Origin: Tardiphaga sp. 709
GTDB lineage: Bacteria > Pseudomonadota > Alphaproteobacteria > Rhizobiales > Xanthobacteraceae
Assembly: GCF_032401055.1 (NCBI RefSeq)
Contig: NZ_CP135529.1
Coordinates: 3,842,501 to 3,906,500, forward strand
Reading direction: 5' to 3'
DNA length: 64,000 bases
Shown here: positions 18,267 through 28,535 of the stretch, piece after piece
Layout: every line of letters starts with the position of its first letter
How positions within the stretch are numbered: position 1 is the stretch's first letter
Notes under the pieces: model-generated
Told to the model about the DNA's origin: nothing
The model's database searches: none
Seen by the model: the letters and a program-made list of their open reading frames with translations, nothing else
Program-made: the position numbers and the translations under genes

Positions 18267-19643
18267 CTACTCGGTGAACTCCGCCACCGTGATCCGGTTT
18301 TCCGAAGCCGGCCAGGCACGCACCACGATCCGCTCCTGATTGAACAGTGCCGCCACCGGACGTCCGATATCTGTGACCGGAAGGCGGATGGTCGAGAGCG
18401 AATCCGTGGGCACGCCGGCTTTCACGTCGGTCGGCTCCTTGCCGTCGAGCAGCACGACATCGCGCGGCAGTCCGAAATAGCCGCGGACGCGCGACATCGA
18501 CACCACCGCGCCGGCAGTGGTGTCGGCGGGACCCAGGGCGCGACCGGCGCGCAGATGAACGACGTCGGACGAGCGGAGGAATGGCGAGCGATAGGAATGC
18601 GTGATCGGCGCGCCTGCCGATGTCAGCACGATCTCGACAGGCCAGGTCGGGTCGACCTGAACCGGACCCCAGCGGCCATCGGCGGAGGTGCGGGTCGCAT
18701 AGAGCGCCGCCCCGATCCGTTCGCCGCTGTCAGGTGCGACGCGATACACCTCGACCAGAGCATCCGCGACCGGACGATTGGTCGGCGCGCCGCCAGGCGT
18801 GCCGGTGACGAGACCGCTGATTTTCACCTCATTTTCCGGCGCGATATCGATCCGCGCGGGTTCGCGGCCGGCGATGAATTTGTAGATCTCGCGGAAGGCG
18901 CGGGGGTGAAAGCCGGTCTCGCGATGATCGATGGCGCCGATCACGAGATTGGTGGCGCCGCGCAGTGCCGGACCATCGGAGGTGACGCCGGTGGCCACGC
19001 CCGGCTTGCCGAGCAGCCGGCTATCGGGCTGCGCATATTTGTCGATGCCATCGCTGCGCAGCGTCAGGAACGCAGTACCCTCGGTCACTTCCGGGCCTTC
19101 GCTGCCATTGAGCCCTTTGAGGAACGGCCCGCGGCCGTTGAATTCGCTGCCGGGATTGTCGGCCCAGTCGAATACGCCGTGATTGGGCGTGCCGCACAAC
19201 ACGGCGTGGCTGACATCGCCTCCGCCGCCATTCTTGACGTAATTGCGCACCGCATTGCCGCCGCGGGAATTGGCGACGAGCGCCACTTTCACCGCGCCCG
19301 TGCGCTTTTTCAGTTTCGCGATGGCCTCGCCGAGCTCGCGGCGCTGGTCCTCCGTGGAGGAGCGGCCTTGCTGCGCCACAGCATCGTCGGAACGCGCCAG
19401 CGGATCGGTGAAATTGAGCGCCATCAGACGGTTGCGCGGAACGCCATTGGATTCCATGCGCCAGATCTGCGTCATCCAGAGCGCCGCGTGGTCGCCATTG
19501 CCGTGGACGAACAGAATCGGAGGAATGTCGGAACCGGCCGCTGCGCTAGGGTTGGTCTGTGCAACCGCCTCGAAACGGAGCGTATGGAGGGCCAGCGGCA
19601 GCATCGCTGCGCCTGTGAGAATGGTTCGTCGCGACAGCGTCAT
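18267..19643 (-). CDS. Secreted lipase-like alpha/beta hydrolase
   Basis: This 458-residue protein has an N-terminal export signal (MTLSRRTILTGAAMLPLALHTLRFEAVAQ) with a paired-Arg region that may be Tat-dependent. The hydrolase part has IPPILFVHGNGDHAALW (oxyanion loop HGNGD) and VALVANSRGGNAVRNY, with Ser in a N-S-R-G-G elbow. A later HAVLCGTPNHG motif follows. The C-terminal 190 residues look beta-rich, like a carboxypeptidase-regulatory or Ig-like module. It is probably a periplasmic or extracellular esterase/lipase. It is divergent from the MFS gene. Confidence 0.78.
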   Translation of the reverse strand: MTLSRRTILTGAAMLPLALHTLRFEAVAQTNPSAAAGSDIPPILFVHGNGDHAALWMTQIWRMESNGVPRNRLMALNFTDPLARSDDAVAQQGRSSTEDQRRELGEAIAKLKKRTGAVKVALVANSRGGNAVRNYVKNGGGGDVSHAVLCGTPNHGVFDWADNPGSEFNGRGPFLKGLNGSEGPEVTEGTAFLTLRSDGIDKYAQPDSRLLGKPGVATGVTSDGPALRGATNLVIGAIDHRETGFHPRAFREIYKFIAGREPARIDIAPENEVKISGLVTGTPGGAPTNRPVADALVEVYRVAPDSGERIGAALYATRTSADGRWGPVQVDPTWPVEIVLTSAGAPITHSYRSPFLRSSDVVHLRAGRALGPADTTAGAVVSMSRVRGYFGLPRDVVLLDGKEPTDVKAGVPTDSLSTIRLPVTDIGRPVAALFNQERIVVRAWPASENRITVAEFTE

Positions 19644-19805
19644 GGCTGGTCTCCCTCTATCTGCGCACTACCGGCGCTTGCTGCTGTGATAGCGGAGCAG
19701 GCACTGGACAGACAACGCGTTTCGCAGGCATCACCTTGGATACGCCAGCGGGGAATCAGGTCCCGCATGGCCCTGCAGTCGCTATCTGCAGCAGACGACG
19801 GGACT

Positions 19806-21494
19806 ATGATGGCCGAAGCAGCGAAACCAGTGGTTCTTCCCTCCGACGGCATTGCCGCCCCGCTGCGGTTTGCGGTGTTCCGGCGGATCTGGCTCGCCAG
19901 CCTGCTGTCGAATCTGGGCCTGATGATCCAGAGCGTGGGCGCTGCCTGGGCGATGACCCAGATGACTGCGTCGGCGGACAAGGTGGCGCTGGTGCAGACC
20001 GCCTTGATGCTGCCGATCATGCTGATCTCCATGCCCGCAGGCGCCGTGGCCGACATGTATGACCGCCGCGTCGTGTCGCTGGTGTCGCTGGTGCTGTCGC
20101 TGGTCGGCGCCACCATGCTGACCATGCTGGACTGGACTGGCCACATCACGCCGAACATCTTGCTGGCCTTCTGCTTCATCATCGGCAGCGGCATGGCGCT
20201 GTTCGGGCCGGCCTGGCAATCCTCAGTGGGCGAGCAGGTGCCGCCGGAGGTACTGCCATCCGCCGTGGCGCTGAACGGCATCAGCTACAATATCGCGCGC
20301 AGTTTCGGCCCGGCGATCGGCGGCATCGTGGTTGCCGCCGCCGGTGCCGTCGCAGCCTTCGCGGCCAATGCGGTGCTGTACATCCCGTTGCTGGTGGTGC
20401 TGTTCCTGTGGCGTCGCAAGGTCGATGTGTCCAGGCTGCCGCGCGAACGGATGAGCCGCGCCATCGTGTCCGGCGTGCGCTACATCGCCAATTCGCCGTC
20501 GATCCGCATCGTGCTGACGCGCACGCTGATCACCGGCATCTGCGGTGGCTCGGTGTCGGCACTGATGCCGCTGGTCGCGCGCGACCTTCTGCATGGCGGC
20601 GCGCAGACCTATGGCATCATGCTCGGCGCCTTCGGCATGGGTGCGGTGATCGGCGCAATGAATATCGGCCATGTCCGCAAGCATCTCAGCGGCGAAGGCG
20701 CGATCCGCGCCTGCGCGCTGATTATGGGTGTCGCGATTGCTGTCGTTGCGGTCAGCAGTGAGCCCGTGATCACCGCGGCGGCGCTGGTGGTGGCGGGGTC
20801 GGTGTGGATGCTGGCGGTCGCCCTGTTCAATATTGGCGTGCAGCTCTCCGCACCGCGCTGGGTCGCCGGGCGTTCGCTTGCGGCATTCCAGGCGGCGATT
20901 GCCGGCGGCATTGCGATTGGCAGCTGGGGTTGGGGTCATCTCACCGATATGGTCGGCGTCGAGGCCGCGCTACTAGTGTCCGGCGCGTCGATGTTTCTGT
21001 CACCACTGTTCGGTCTGTTCTTGCGGATGCCGCCGACCGGCGCACGCGATGAGGATGCCGAGACGCTGGCTGACCCCGAAGTACAGCTGCAGCTCACAGC
21101 GCGCAGCGGCCCGCTGGTGGTAGAGATCGAATATCGCGTGGATCAGGAGAGTGCGCGGGCGTTCCACGGCGTGATGCAGGACGTGCAGCTCTCGCGCCAG
21201 CGCAACGGCGCCTATGGCTGGTCGATCGCGCGCGATATCGCCGATCCCGAATTGTGGACCGAGCGCTATCACTGCCCGACCTGGCTCGACTTCCTGCGCC
21301 AGCGCAACCGCGCGACACAGTCCGAACGCGCATTGTATCAGCGCGCAGTGGCATTCCATCTCGGGCCGGATCCGGTCCGCGTGCGTCGCATGCTGGAGCG
21401 GCCGTTTGGTTCGGTGCGCTGGAAGGACGATACGCCTGATCGCGCGGCGACCGAGGTGCTTCCTGTCGCGACGCCGGCCGGCAGCAGCGGTTAG
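19806..21494 (+). CDS. MFS exporter (EntS/MFS_3 type) with C-terminal soluble domain
   Basis: This 562-residue protein has about 410 residues of 12-helix MFS transporter. Landmarks are FRRIWLASLLSNLGLMIQSVGAAWAMTQ (helix 1), ADMYDRRVVSLVS (the loop 2-3 motif A variant), and GPAIGGIVVAAAGAVAAF. Residues about 430-540 form a cytosolic alpha/beta module with R-x-N-G-A-Y-G-W, resembling the antibiotic-biosynthesis monooxygenase fold found in this MFS_3 family. A paralogue sits at 57680-59314. It is likely a drug or metabolite exporter. The start is uncertain: 19806, or 19767 with a weak upstream AGG. Confidence 0.85.
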   Translation: MMAEAAKPVVLPSDGIAAPLRFAVFRRIWLASLLSNLGLMIQSVGAAWAMTQMTASADKVALVQTALMLPIMLISMPAGAVADMYDRRVVSLVSLVLSLVGATMLTMLDWTGHITPNILLAFCFIIGSGMALFGPAWQSSVGEQVPPEVLPSAVALNGISYNIARSFGPAIGGIVVAAAGAVAAFAANAVLYIPLLVVLFLWRRKVDVSRLPRERMSRAIVSGVRYIANSPSIRIVLTRTLITGICGGSVSALMPLVARDLLHGGAQTYGIMLGAFGMGAVIGAMNIGHVRKHLSGEGAIRACALIMGVAIAVVAVSSEPVITAAALVVAGSVWMLAVALFNIGVQLSAPRWVAGRSLAAFQAAIAGGIAIGSWGWGHLTDMVGVEAALLVSGASMFLSPLFGLFLRMPPTGARDEDAETLADPEVQLQLTARSGPLVVEIEYRVDQESARAFHGVMQDVQLSRQRNGAYGWSIARDIADPELWTERYHCPTWLDFLRQRNRATQSERALYQRAVAFHLGPDPVRVRRMLERPFGSVRWKDDTPDRAATEVLPVATPAGSSG

Positions 21495-21549
21495 AGTTTT
21501 TTGTTTTGACGCGAGCCCGTGCCCACTTCGCTCGAAAACGCTAGTCGCG

Positions 21550-21771
21550 CTATTGATTATTCTCGGCGAGAATTTTCGCGCAGGCCTTGCTGAGCTTCGA
21601 ACGGTTTTCCTTGAGACAGCTGAGCACGACCATGTCGCCATCATTCATCTTGGCGCGGCAGAAGCGCGAGACGTCGCGTGAGCAGGCCGACTGATTGGCT
21701 GATGTGTTGCCGCCCTGCGCGAAAGCGGACGTTGCGATCAGCAGGAACGGAATGATCAAAAGTCGGGTCAT
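21550..21771 (-). CDS. Small secreted cysteine-rich-repeat protein
   Basis: This 73-residue precursor has a signal peptide MTRLLIIPFLLIATSAFAQ and a mature part of about 54 residues. Four Cys residues are spaced as in the short cysteine-rich repeat of alphaproteobacterial periplasmic proteins (ACSRDVSRFC, then VLSCLKENRSKLSKAC). Two disulfides are likely. The function is unknown. It is convergent with the MFS gene. Confidence 0.72.
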   Translation of the reverse strand: MTRLLIIPFLLIATSAFAQGGNTSANQSACSRDVSRFCRAKMNDGDMVVLSCLKENRSKLSKACAKILAENNQ

Positions 21772-21907
21772 GAAATGGGCCTCCCAAAAATTGGTTATCT
21801 GACTGTATGGCGCGCAACGAAGTACGCGGGAGTGGCGCAATGATGGCGAGCGTCCGGCACCATGTTTACGGATTGCGCGTTACGTCATTCAGGCGAACTG
21901 TCGCTGC

Positions 21908-23038
21908 TTAACTTCGCGATCCCGAGATCACGAGATCGTCGCGATGGATCATTTCGGCGCGGCCGCTGATGCCAAGAATAATCATCACGTCCGGAGATGA
22001 GCGGCCTTTGATCTTCTCGGCATTGTCTGCGTCATAAGCCACGAGGCCGCGGCCGATTTCGTGCGTGTCCGGTCCACGCACGATAACGGCGTCGCCGCGT
22101 GCGAAATCGCCTTCGACCTTGATGACGCCGGCAGGCAGCAAACTCTTGCCGGCACGGAGTGCAGCAACAGCACCTGCATCAATGGTCAACGTACCCTTCG
22201 GTTCCAGCGATCCCGCAATCCAGCGCTTACGTGCAGTGACGGGATTGGCAGGCGTCAGGAACCAGGTGCAGAGGCCGCCATCGGCGATCTTCTGCAGCGG
22301 ATGCTCGACCTTACCGGACGCGATGATCATGTGCGTGCCGGCCGTGGTCGCGATCTTCGCTGCCTCGATCTTGGTGTACATGCCACCGCGCGACAATTCG
22401 CTCTCGGCCGCGCCCGCCATGCCTTCGATCTCGGCGGTGACGCTGTCGACAATAGGAATCAGTTTCGCATCGGGATTGGCGCCGGGCGGCGCAGTGTAGA
22501 GACCGTCGATATCCGACAGCAGCACCAGCAGGTCGGCGGATGCCATGGTCGCGACACGTGCCGCGAGGCGATCATTGTCGCCATAGCGGATTTCGTTGGT
22601 CGCCACCGTATCGTTCTCGTTGATGACCGGCACGGCGCGCCATTCTAGGAGCTTGCCGATGGTCGAGCGCGCATTTAGATAGCGGCGGCGTTCCTCGGTG
22701 TCCTGCAGTGTCACGAGAATCTGTCCGGCGCCGATGCCGTGATGCCCCAGCACTTCCGACCAGATGCGTGCGAGCGCGATCTGTCCGACGGCAGCGGCGG
22801 CCTGGCTCTCTTCGAGTTTCAGCGGACCGCGCGGCAATTTGAGACGGCTGCGGCCGAGCGCGATCGAGCCGGACGAGACCACCAGCACGTCGCGACCGTC
22901 CGCATGCAGCTTGGCGATGTCGGCGGCAAGCGCCGCGAGCCACTTGGCCCTGACTTCACCGGCCGCGGAATCGATCAGCAGCGAGGAGCCGACCTTGACG
23001 ACGATACGGCGAAAGTTCTTTAGCTCGGGGCGCGACAT
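21908..23038 (-). CDS. proB: Glutamate 5-kinase
   Basis: This 376-residue enzyme phosphorylates L-glutamate to glutamyl-5-phosphate, the first step of proline synthesis. The amino-acid-kinase domain shows [48 protein letters not shown] and [15 protein letters not shown]-terminal PUA domain follows from about residue 275 ([25 protein letters not shown]). It lies 51 bases downstream of obgE on the same strand, the usual rhizobial order obgE-proB. proA is beyond this stretch and not seen. Confidence 0.97.
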   Translation of the reverse strand: MSRPELKNFRRIVVKVGSSLLIDSAAGEVRAKWLAALAADIAKLHADGRDVLVVSSGSIALGRSRLKLPRGPLKLEESQAAAAVGQIALARIWSEVLGHHGIGAGQILVTLQDTEERRRYLNARSTIGKLLEWRAVPVINENDTVATNEIRYGDNDRLAARVATMASADLLVLLSDIDGLYTAPPGANPDAKLIPIVDSVTAEIEGMAGAAESELSRGGMYTKIEAAKIATTAGTHMIIASGKVEHPLQKIADGGLCTWFLTPANPVTARKRWIAGSLEPKGTLTIDAGAVAALRAGKSLLPAGVIKVEGDFARGDAVIVRGPDTHEIGRGLVAYDADNAEKIKGRSSPDVMIILGISGRAEMIHRDDLVISGSRS

Positions 23039-23089
23039 GATGTGGGCTTTGGCAGTGCGTGTGATGCTTGGACGGACGTCAGAGGCAGA

Positions 23090-24241
<1,152 letters not shown>

Positions 24242-24307
24242 CTAAACGACAACATCGCGCCGTTAACCAAGCCGCACCCAGAAGCTTACCTAAAGGCTCA
24301 TATAGGC

Positions 24308-25219
24308 ATGTTTGCGACCATTTCGACCGCAGCCGACAATCGCGCCGCCCGGCTGGCCGGTATCGGCCTGATGCTCCTGGGCATCAGCATGTTCTCCTGC
24401 GGCGATGCGATCGGCAAATTCCTGGTCGGCACCTATTCGGTCGGGCAATTGATGCTCCTGCGCGCCTGCGCAGCGCTGGCGCTGCTGGCGCCGTCGATCT
24501 GGCGGCATCGTGCGGACTTCCTGCAACTCGACCGACCAGGTCTGCAGCTCATTCGCGTGGTGCTGTCGACGCTGGAAGTCGCGGCGTTCTTCTGGGCGGC
24601 GGCCTATCTGCCGCTGGCGGATGTCATCACCTACTATCTCGCCTGTCCGATCTTCGTCACCGCGGGTTCCGCGATCTTTCTTCGCGAATCCGTCGGCTGG
24701 CGACGCTGGACTGCGATCTTCGTCGGCTTCTGCGGCGTGCTGATCGCACTGCAGCCCTCGGCGCAGACGGTGACATGGCCGGCACTGATCGCGCTCGGCG
24801 GTAGCTTGTCCTTCGCCGCGCTGATGCTGATCACCCGCTCGCTGCGTTCCGCGCCGGACGTCGTGCTGGCGACGACGCAGTTTATCGGCACGTTTACTTT
24901 CGGCGCGGTCTTCACGACATTCGGATGGGTGACGCCCAATCTGCGCGATCTCGGTCTGTTTTTTCTGGCGGGCGTTGTCTCGGTCTGCGCGCTGCTCTGT
25001 GTCAATCGTTCGCTGAAGCTGGCGCCAGCCAGCACGGTGGTGCCGTATCAGTATTCGATGATCATCTGGGCGGTGATCTTCGGCTATCTCGTGTTCGGCG
25101 AATTGCCGTCATGGGCCACGCTGATCGGCGCGGCAGTCATCATCGCGGCAGGGCTCTACATCTTCCTGCGCGAGCAGCAGCTAGGAAAGATCGCGGATGA
25201 GGTGCCGCCGGCGGTGTAG
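24308..25219 (+). CDS. EamA-family (DMT) transporter
   Basis: This 303-residue protein of about ten transmembrane helices is built of two EamA repeats. The first begins RLAGIGLMLLGISMFSCGDAIGKFL. The second begins around TWPALIALGGSLSFAALMLITRSL and ends VPYQYSMIIWAVIFGYLVFGELPSWATLIGAAVIIAAGLYI, the characteristic last-helix block. It probably exports a small metabolite or amino acid. It is divergent from obgE. Confidence 0.88.
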   Translation: MFATISTAADNRAARLAGIGLMLLGISMFSCGDAIGKFLVGTYSVGQLMLLRACAALALLAPSIWRHRADFLQLDRPGLQLIRVVLSTLEVAAFFWAAAYLPLADVITYYLACPIFVTAGSAIFLRESVGWRRWTAIFVGFCGVLIALQPSAQTVTWPALIALGGSLSFAALMLITRSLRSAPDVVLATTQFIGTFTFGAVFTTFGWVTPNLRDLGLFFLAGVVSVCALLCVNRSLKLAPASTVVPYQYSMIIWAVIFGYLVFGELPSWATLIGAAVIIAAGLYIFLREQQLGKIADEVPPAV

Positions 25220-25243
25220 TCGCGTTCAACGCGGCTCTCCCCA

Positions 25244-25319
25244 CGTCATGCCCGGGCTTGACCCGGGCATCCATCTTTGCCGCTGAAGGTGGATGGCCGG
25301 GTCAGGCCCGGCCATGACG
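25244..25319. repeat. Palindromic intergenic repeat, family B copy 1
   Basis: CGTCATGCCCGGGCTTGACC opens and GGCCGGGTCAGGCCCGGCCATGACG closes an element of about 76 bases with internal G+C-rich hairpins. The same module recurs at 27244-27329. It lies between the convergent EamA and GNAT genes, so it may also serve as a bidirectional terminator. Confidence 0.85.
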
Positions 25320-25348
25320 GAGTTTGGTTCAAGCGATGTGCAAAGCAC

Positions 25349-25939
25349 TCACCGCCGCGTCGACGTTCCCCAGTTCTTCAGCGAACTCCACACGCCCCTT
25401 GTCAGCTTGAAGCAATCCACCGGCGTCGATGAGCCGATGGCTTCGAAGCGGTGGAGCTGAACGCCGCTCCACTGGAAGCCGCACTTCTCCAGGATGTTGC
25501 GCGACGACGGATTGGCGACGCGCGCACCCGAGATCAGGTGATCGATGTCGAACTCGTCAAAGGCGTAATCGATCGCAGCACGCGCGGCCTCGGTCGCAAA
25601 ACCCTGACCCCAGTGATCGACGCCGAGCCAGTAGCCGAGCTCCGGTGATTCGACCTCACGCCAGTCGATCCCGACCATGCCGATGGGGCGACGATCGAGT
25701 TCGATCAGGAACACGCTGTCGCTAGCGGTCTCGCTCAGCGAATTGACGAAATCGACCGCGTGATCGTGCTGATAGGGAAACGGCAGACGACGTGTCATCT
25801 CGGCGATGCGGCGATCATTGGCGAGATGCGCGATGGCTTTTACGTCCGCGAGTGTCGGCTTGCGCAAGGCCAGCCGTTCGGTCTCGAGGACGCAGCCTCT
25901 GGTTTCTCTCAACGTAGGGGTCGGAATATCCTGCAGCAT
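25349..25939 (-). CDS. GNAT-family N-acetyltransferase (RimJ/RimL type)
   Basis: This 196-residue protein starts its conserved part LETERLALRKPTLADVKAIAHLANDRRIAEMT, the RimJ/RimL hallmark. It continues with LGYWLGVDHWGQGFATEAARAAIDYAF (acetyl-CoA loop QGFATEA) and NPSSRNILEKCGFQW. It is probably a ribosomal-protein or other N-terminal acetylase. The ATG at 25939 was taken as start; upstream sequence reads through the L27 terminator. It lies downstream of rplU-rpmA, an arrangement frequent in Rhizobiales. Confidence 0.87.
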   Translation of the reverse strand: MLQDIPTPTLRETRGCVLETERLALRKPTLADVKAIAHLANDRRIAEMTRRLPFPYQHDHAVDFVNSLSETASDSVFLIELDRRPIGMVGIDWREVESPELGYWLGVDHWGQGFATEAARAAIDYAFDEFDIDHLISGARVANPSSRNILEKCGFQWSGVQLHRFEAIGSSTPVDCFKLTRGVWSSLKNWGTSTRR

Positions 25940-25977
25940 CTCGGGCTCCTGTGTGCGCCCCGAAGCGACGCACCAAA

Positions 25978-26009
25978 CGAAAAGGGGAGGCCGGTTTCCC
26001 GCCTCCCCT
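25978..26009 (-). terminator. Intrinsic terminator after rpmA
   Basis: On the minus strand AGGGGAGGC pairs perfectly with GCCTCCCCT over a nine-base loop and is followed by TTTCGTTT. It lies 66 bases past the rpmA stop and separates the ribosomal-protein pair from the GNAT gene. Confidence 0.85.
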
Positions 26010-26074
26010 CTGGAGCCCAATTCTGGCGCTCCGCCGGTTCAACAGGACCCGGCGGACTCCAATGTGTCCACCGT

Positions 26075-26347
26075 TTATTCGGCCGCGGCTTCAGTAATCG
26101 GGAGTACCGATACGAAGGTGCGGCCGTTCGATTTGGCGCGAAACTCCACGTGGCCTTCGACCTTGGCGAACAGGGTATGGTCCGTGCCCATGCCGACATT
26201 AAGGCCGGGGTGCCAGGTGGTGCCGCGCTGACGCGCAATGATGTTACCGGGAATCACGCGTTCGCCGCCGAACGCCTTTACGCCGAGGCGCTTGCCAGCT
26301 GAATCGCGACCGTTGCGCGATGAACCGCCTGCTTTTTTATGAGCCAT
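26075..26347 (-). CDS. rpmA: 50S ribosomal protein L27
   Basis: This 90-residue protein has the invariant N-terminus [20 protein letters not shown]-type start and the [23 protein letters not shown] core. L27's N-terminal tail reaches the peptidyl-transferase centre. It lies 80 bases downstream of rplU in the classic rplU-rpmA operon. Confidence 0.98.
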   Translation of the reverse strand: MAHKKAGGSSRNGRDSAGKRLGVKAFGGERVIPGNIIARQRGTTWHPGLNVGMGTDHTLFAKVEGHVEFRAKSNGRTFVSVLPITEAAAE

Positions 26348-26427
26348 AGCCCGTCTCCAATCTCGATAAGTTCTAGATCAATTCCTTGAAGGAATTGTCT
26401 CACAGATTCTCAACTTTTCGCAGCGGC

Positions 26428-26922
26428 TTATTCCGCGGCGGGCTTTTTCTTCGCAGCCGGCTTCTTGGCTGCAGCAGGCTTGGCGGCGGCTGCCTTCGGA
26501 GCAGCGGCCTTCTTCGCCGGCGCCTTCTTGGCAGGAGCTTCGTCGCCATCAACCGGAGCGGTCACGACCGGCTTCTCACGCTTCGGGCGAGGTCCGATCG
26601 TCGGCGCCTTGCCGTCGGCCAGGATCTCGGTGATGCGGATCATCGTGAGCTCGTCACGGTAGCCACGCTTGCGCTTCGAATTCTTGCGGCGGCGCTTCTT
26701 GAAAGAGATGACCTTGGGGCCGCGCTTGTGGTCGAGCACTTCGGCCGCAACCGACGCGCCAGCCACGAGGGGCAGGCCGAGCACAGGCGTATCACCGCCC
26801 AGCACGAGTACTTCACCAAGCTGCACGATCGTTCCGACATCGCCGGCGATCTTGCCAATCTCGAGCACATCATCCGGAACGACGCGGTACTGCCGGCCGC
26901 CGGTTTTGATGACTGCGAACAT
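26428..26922 (-). CDS. rplU: 50S ribosomal protein L21 with long Ala/Lys/Pro tail
   Basis: Residues 1-100 are canonical L21: MFAVIKTGGRQYRVVPDDVL, KIAGDVGTIVQLGEVLVLGG and VISFKKRRRKNSKRKRGYRDELTMIRI. The protein is 164 residues, about 60 longer than the family norm. The extra C-terminus is a low-complexity KKAPAKKAAAPKAAAAKPA-like tail, which is common in Bradyrhizobiaceae ribosomal proteins. It could contact rRNA non-specifically. ATG 26922 starts the conserved domain; the open frame continues upstream into the leader. Confidence 0.95.
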   Translation of the reverse strand: MFAVIKTGGRQYRVVPDDVLEIGKIAGDVGTIVQLGEVLVLGGDTPVLGLPLVAGASVAAEVLDHKRGPKVISFKKRRRKNSKRKRGYRDELTMIRITEILADGKAPTIGPRPKREKPVVTAPVDGDEAPAKKAPAKKAAAPKAAAAKPAAAKKPAAKKKPAAE

Positions 26923-27099
26923 CGTTATATTCCTTCGTGTTCGATCCCATCCTCGGATCAGATCCGGGACGGCTTCTTGTTCAGTCGATAAGGGTTCACC
27001 GCGACTTCTAGGAAGTCGCGAATTCCTGCGTTTTCTGGTCGACGTTGCGACCCCACGCAAAAACAATCGGCGCCAAGCAAAGCTTGCGCCGAAGCGTGC
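26923..27099 (-). promoter_or_regulatory. rplU leader with two hairpins
   Basis: Between the predicted promoter and the rplU start lies a leader of about 170 bases. It contains a near-perfect hairpin at about 27069-27092 (CGGCGC-AAGC facing GCTT-GGCGCCG). A second, perfect stem lies at 27001-27019 (GCGACTT facing AAGTCGC, loop CTAGG or its complement). Ribosomal-protein operons are often autoregulated through such leaders, but no known L21-leader motif was recognised here. Confidence 0.45.
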
Positions 27100-27127
27100 T
27101 TTATAGAGGGTGAAGGCGGAGAGTCAA
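27100..27127 (-). promoter_or_regulatory. Promoter of the rplU-rpmA operon
   Basis: On the minus strand, TTGACT (27122-27127) and TATAAA (27100-27105) are separated by 16 bases. This is close to the housekeeping consensus and correctly placed about 180 bases before rplU. Confidence 0.7.
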
Positions 27128-27243
27128 GGAAAGACGGGCGAAAAGCGAGCCAAAAACAGAGTCTTGGCGGCGCGGTCGACGCCTGTTCTGGCATACCTTT
27201 TAGTTTGGTATCGCCTTTGGGCCGGGTGCTCCGTCCCCTCGGT

Positions 27244-27329
27244 CGTCATGCCCGGGCCTGACCCGGGCCTCCACCTTTCTGAAGTCGGGCTATCTGAAGT
27301 TGGATGGCCGGGTCAAGCCCGGCCATGAC
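27244..27329. repeat. Palindromic intergenic repeat, family B copy 2
   Basis: It starts CGTCATGCCCGGGCCTGACC and ends GGCCGGGTCAAGCCCGGCCATGAC, closely matching the copy at 25244-25319 but with a longer, partly duplicated centre (two GAAGT-containing segments). It lies between the minus-strand tarD end and the rplU promoter. Confidence 0.85.
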
Positions 27330-27371
27330 AGCGTTTTATGTTTTCCGCCAGTGCGTTAGCGGTAGGCTGCC

Positions 27372-28535
27372 TTATGACGCCAGGCTGCGCATTTCCTTGA
27401 TCAGGTCGGACTTGCCCTCGAAGCCGATGCCCGGGAGTTCCGGCATGGTGATGTGACCATCGACGACCTTCACGCCGTCCGGGAACCCGCCATAGGGCTG
27501 GAACAGGTCCGGGTAGGACTCGTTGCCGCCGAGGCCGAGGCCGGCCGCGATGTTGAGCGACATCTGGTGGCCGCCATGCGGGATGCAGCGGCGCCACGAC
27601 CAGCCGTAGCTCTTCAGCATCTCCAGCGTGCGTAGATATTCGACGAGGCCGTAGCTGAGCGCGCAGTCGAACTGCAGCCAGTCACGGTCCGAGCGCATGC
27701 CGCCGTAACGGATCAGGTTGCGCGCGTCCTGCATCGAGAACAGGTTCTCGCCGGTCGCCATCGGGCCCGGATAATGCTCGGCGAGCTTTGCCTGCAGCTC
27801 GTAATCGAGCGGATCACCAGCTTCCTCGTACCAGAAGAGATCGTATTCACGCAGCGCCTTGGCATAGGCGACGGCCGTCTCCAGATCGAAGCGACCATTG
27901 GCGTCGACAGCGAGTTTAGCGCCTGCTGGAAGCAGTTTCAGCACATGTTCAATGCGCTTGCAGTCGTCGGCCAGCGGCGCGCCGCCGATCTTCATCTTCA
28001 CGACATTGTAGCCCCGATCGAGATAGCCCTTCATCTCCGACGCTAGGCCTTCGAGGCCCTTGCCCGGATAGTAGTAGCCGCCGGCGGCATAGACGAAGAC
28101 CTTTGGGTCGGCCGTGGTTTCGTAACGCTCCGCGAGCAGACGAAACAGCGGCTTGCCGGCGATCTTGGCGACCGCATCCCACACCGCCATGTCGATGGTG
28201 CCGATAGCGACCGAACGCTCGCCATGGCCCCCCGGCTTCTCATTGGTGAACATGGTGGCCCACACCTGGTGCGGGTCGATATTGTCGCCGGAGGCGTCGA
28301 TCAGGCTGTCGGGCTTGGCTTCCAGAATGCGCGGTGCAAAGCGCTCGCGGATCAGGCCGCCCTGGCCGTAACGGCCGTTGGAATTGAAGCCGTAGCCGAT
28401 CACGGGTTTGCCGTCGCGGATCACGTCGGTGACCACAGCGACCAGACTCAATGTCATTTTGCTGAAGTCGATGAAGGCGTTAGCAATGGGGGAGGCGATC
28501 GGAGCGGTGCGCTCCCGGATGTCGACGATACGCAT
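27372..28535 (-). CDS. tarD: D(-)-tartrate dehydratase (enolase superfamily)
   Basis: This 387-residue protein of the mandelate racemase/muconate lactonising group closely resembles, from memory, the characterised Bradyrhizobium D-tartrate dehydratase. Shared blocks are GYGFNSNGRYGQGGLIRERFA, NEKPGGHGERSVAIGTIDMAVWDAVAK, VVKMKIGGAP (KxK-type catalytic Lys), the DANGRF / YEEAGDP / ATGENL metal ligands and IPHGGHQMSLNIAAGLGLGG (catalytic His). It dehydrates D-tartrate to oxaloacetate. It is divergent from a LysR gene, which probably controls it. ATG 28535 begins the conserved MRIVDIRE. Confidence 0.85.
   Translation of the reverse strand: MRIVDIRERTAPIASPIANAFIDFSKMTLSLVAVVTDVIRDGKPVIGYGFNSNGRYGQGGLIRERFAPRILEAKPDSLIDASGDNIDPHQVWATMFTNEKPGGHGERSVAIGTIDMAVWDAVAKIAGKPLFRLLAERYETTADPKVFVYAAGGYYYPGKGLEGLASEMKGYLDRGYNVVKMKIGGAPLADDCKRIEHVLKLLPAGAKLAVDANGRFDLETAVAYAKALREYDLFWYEEAGDPLDYELQAKLAEHYPGPMATGENLFSMQDARNLIRYGGMRSDRDWLQFDCALSYGLVEYLRTLEMLKSYGWSWRRCIPHGGHQMSLNIAAGLGLGGNESYPDLFQPYGGFPDGVKVVDGHITMPELPGIGFEGKSDLIKEMRSLAS

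Noticed and set aside
18555-19805. Long in-frame extension upstream of the MFS exporter (979 residues in total)
   Set aside because: The extension is antisense to the secreted hydrolase gene and lacks MFS features; the transporter homology begins near 19806.
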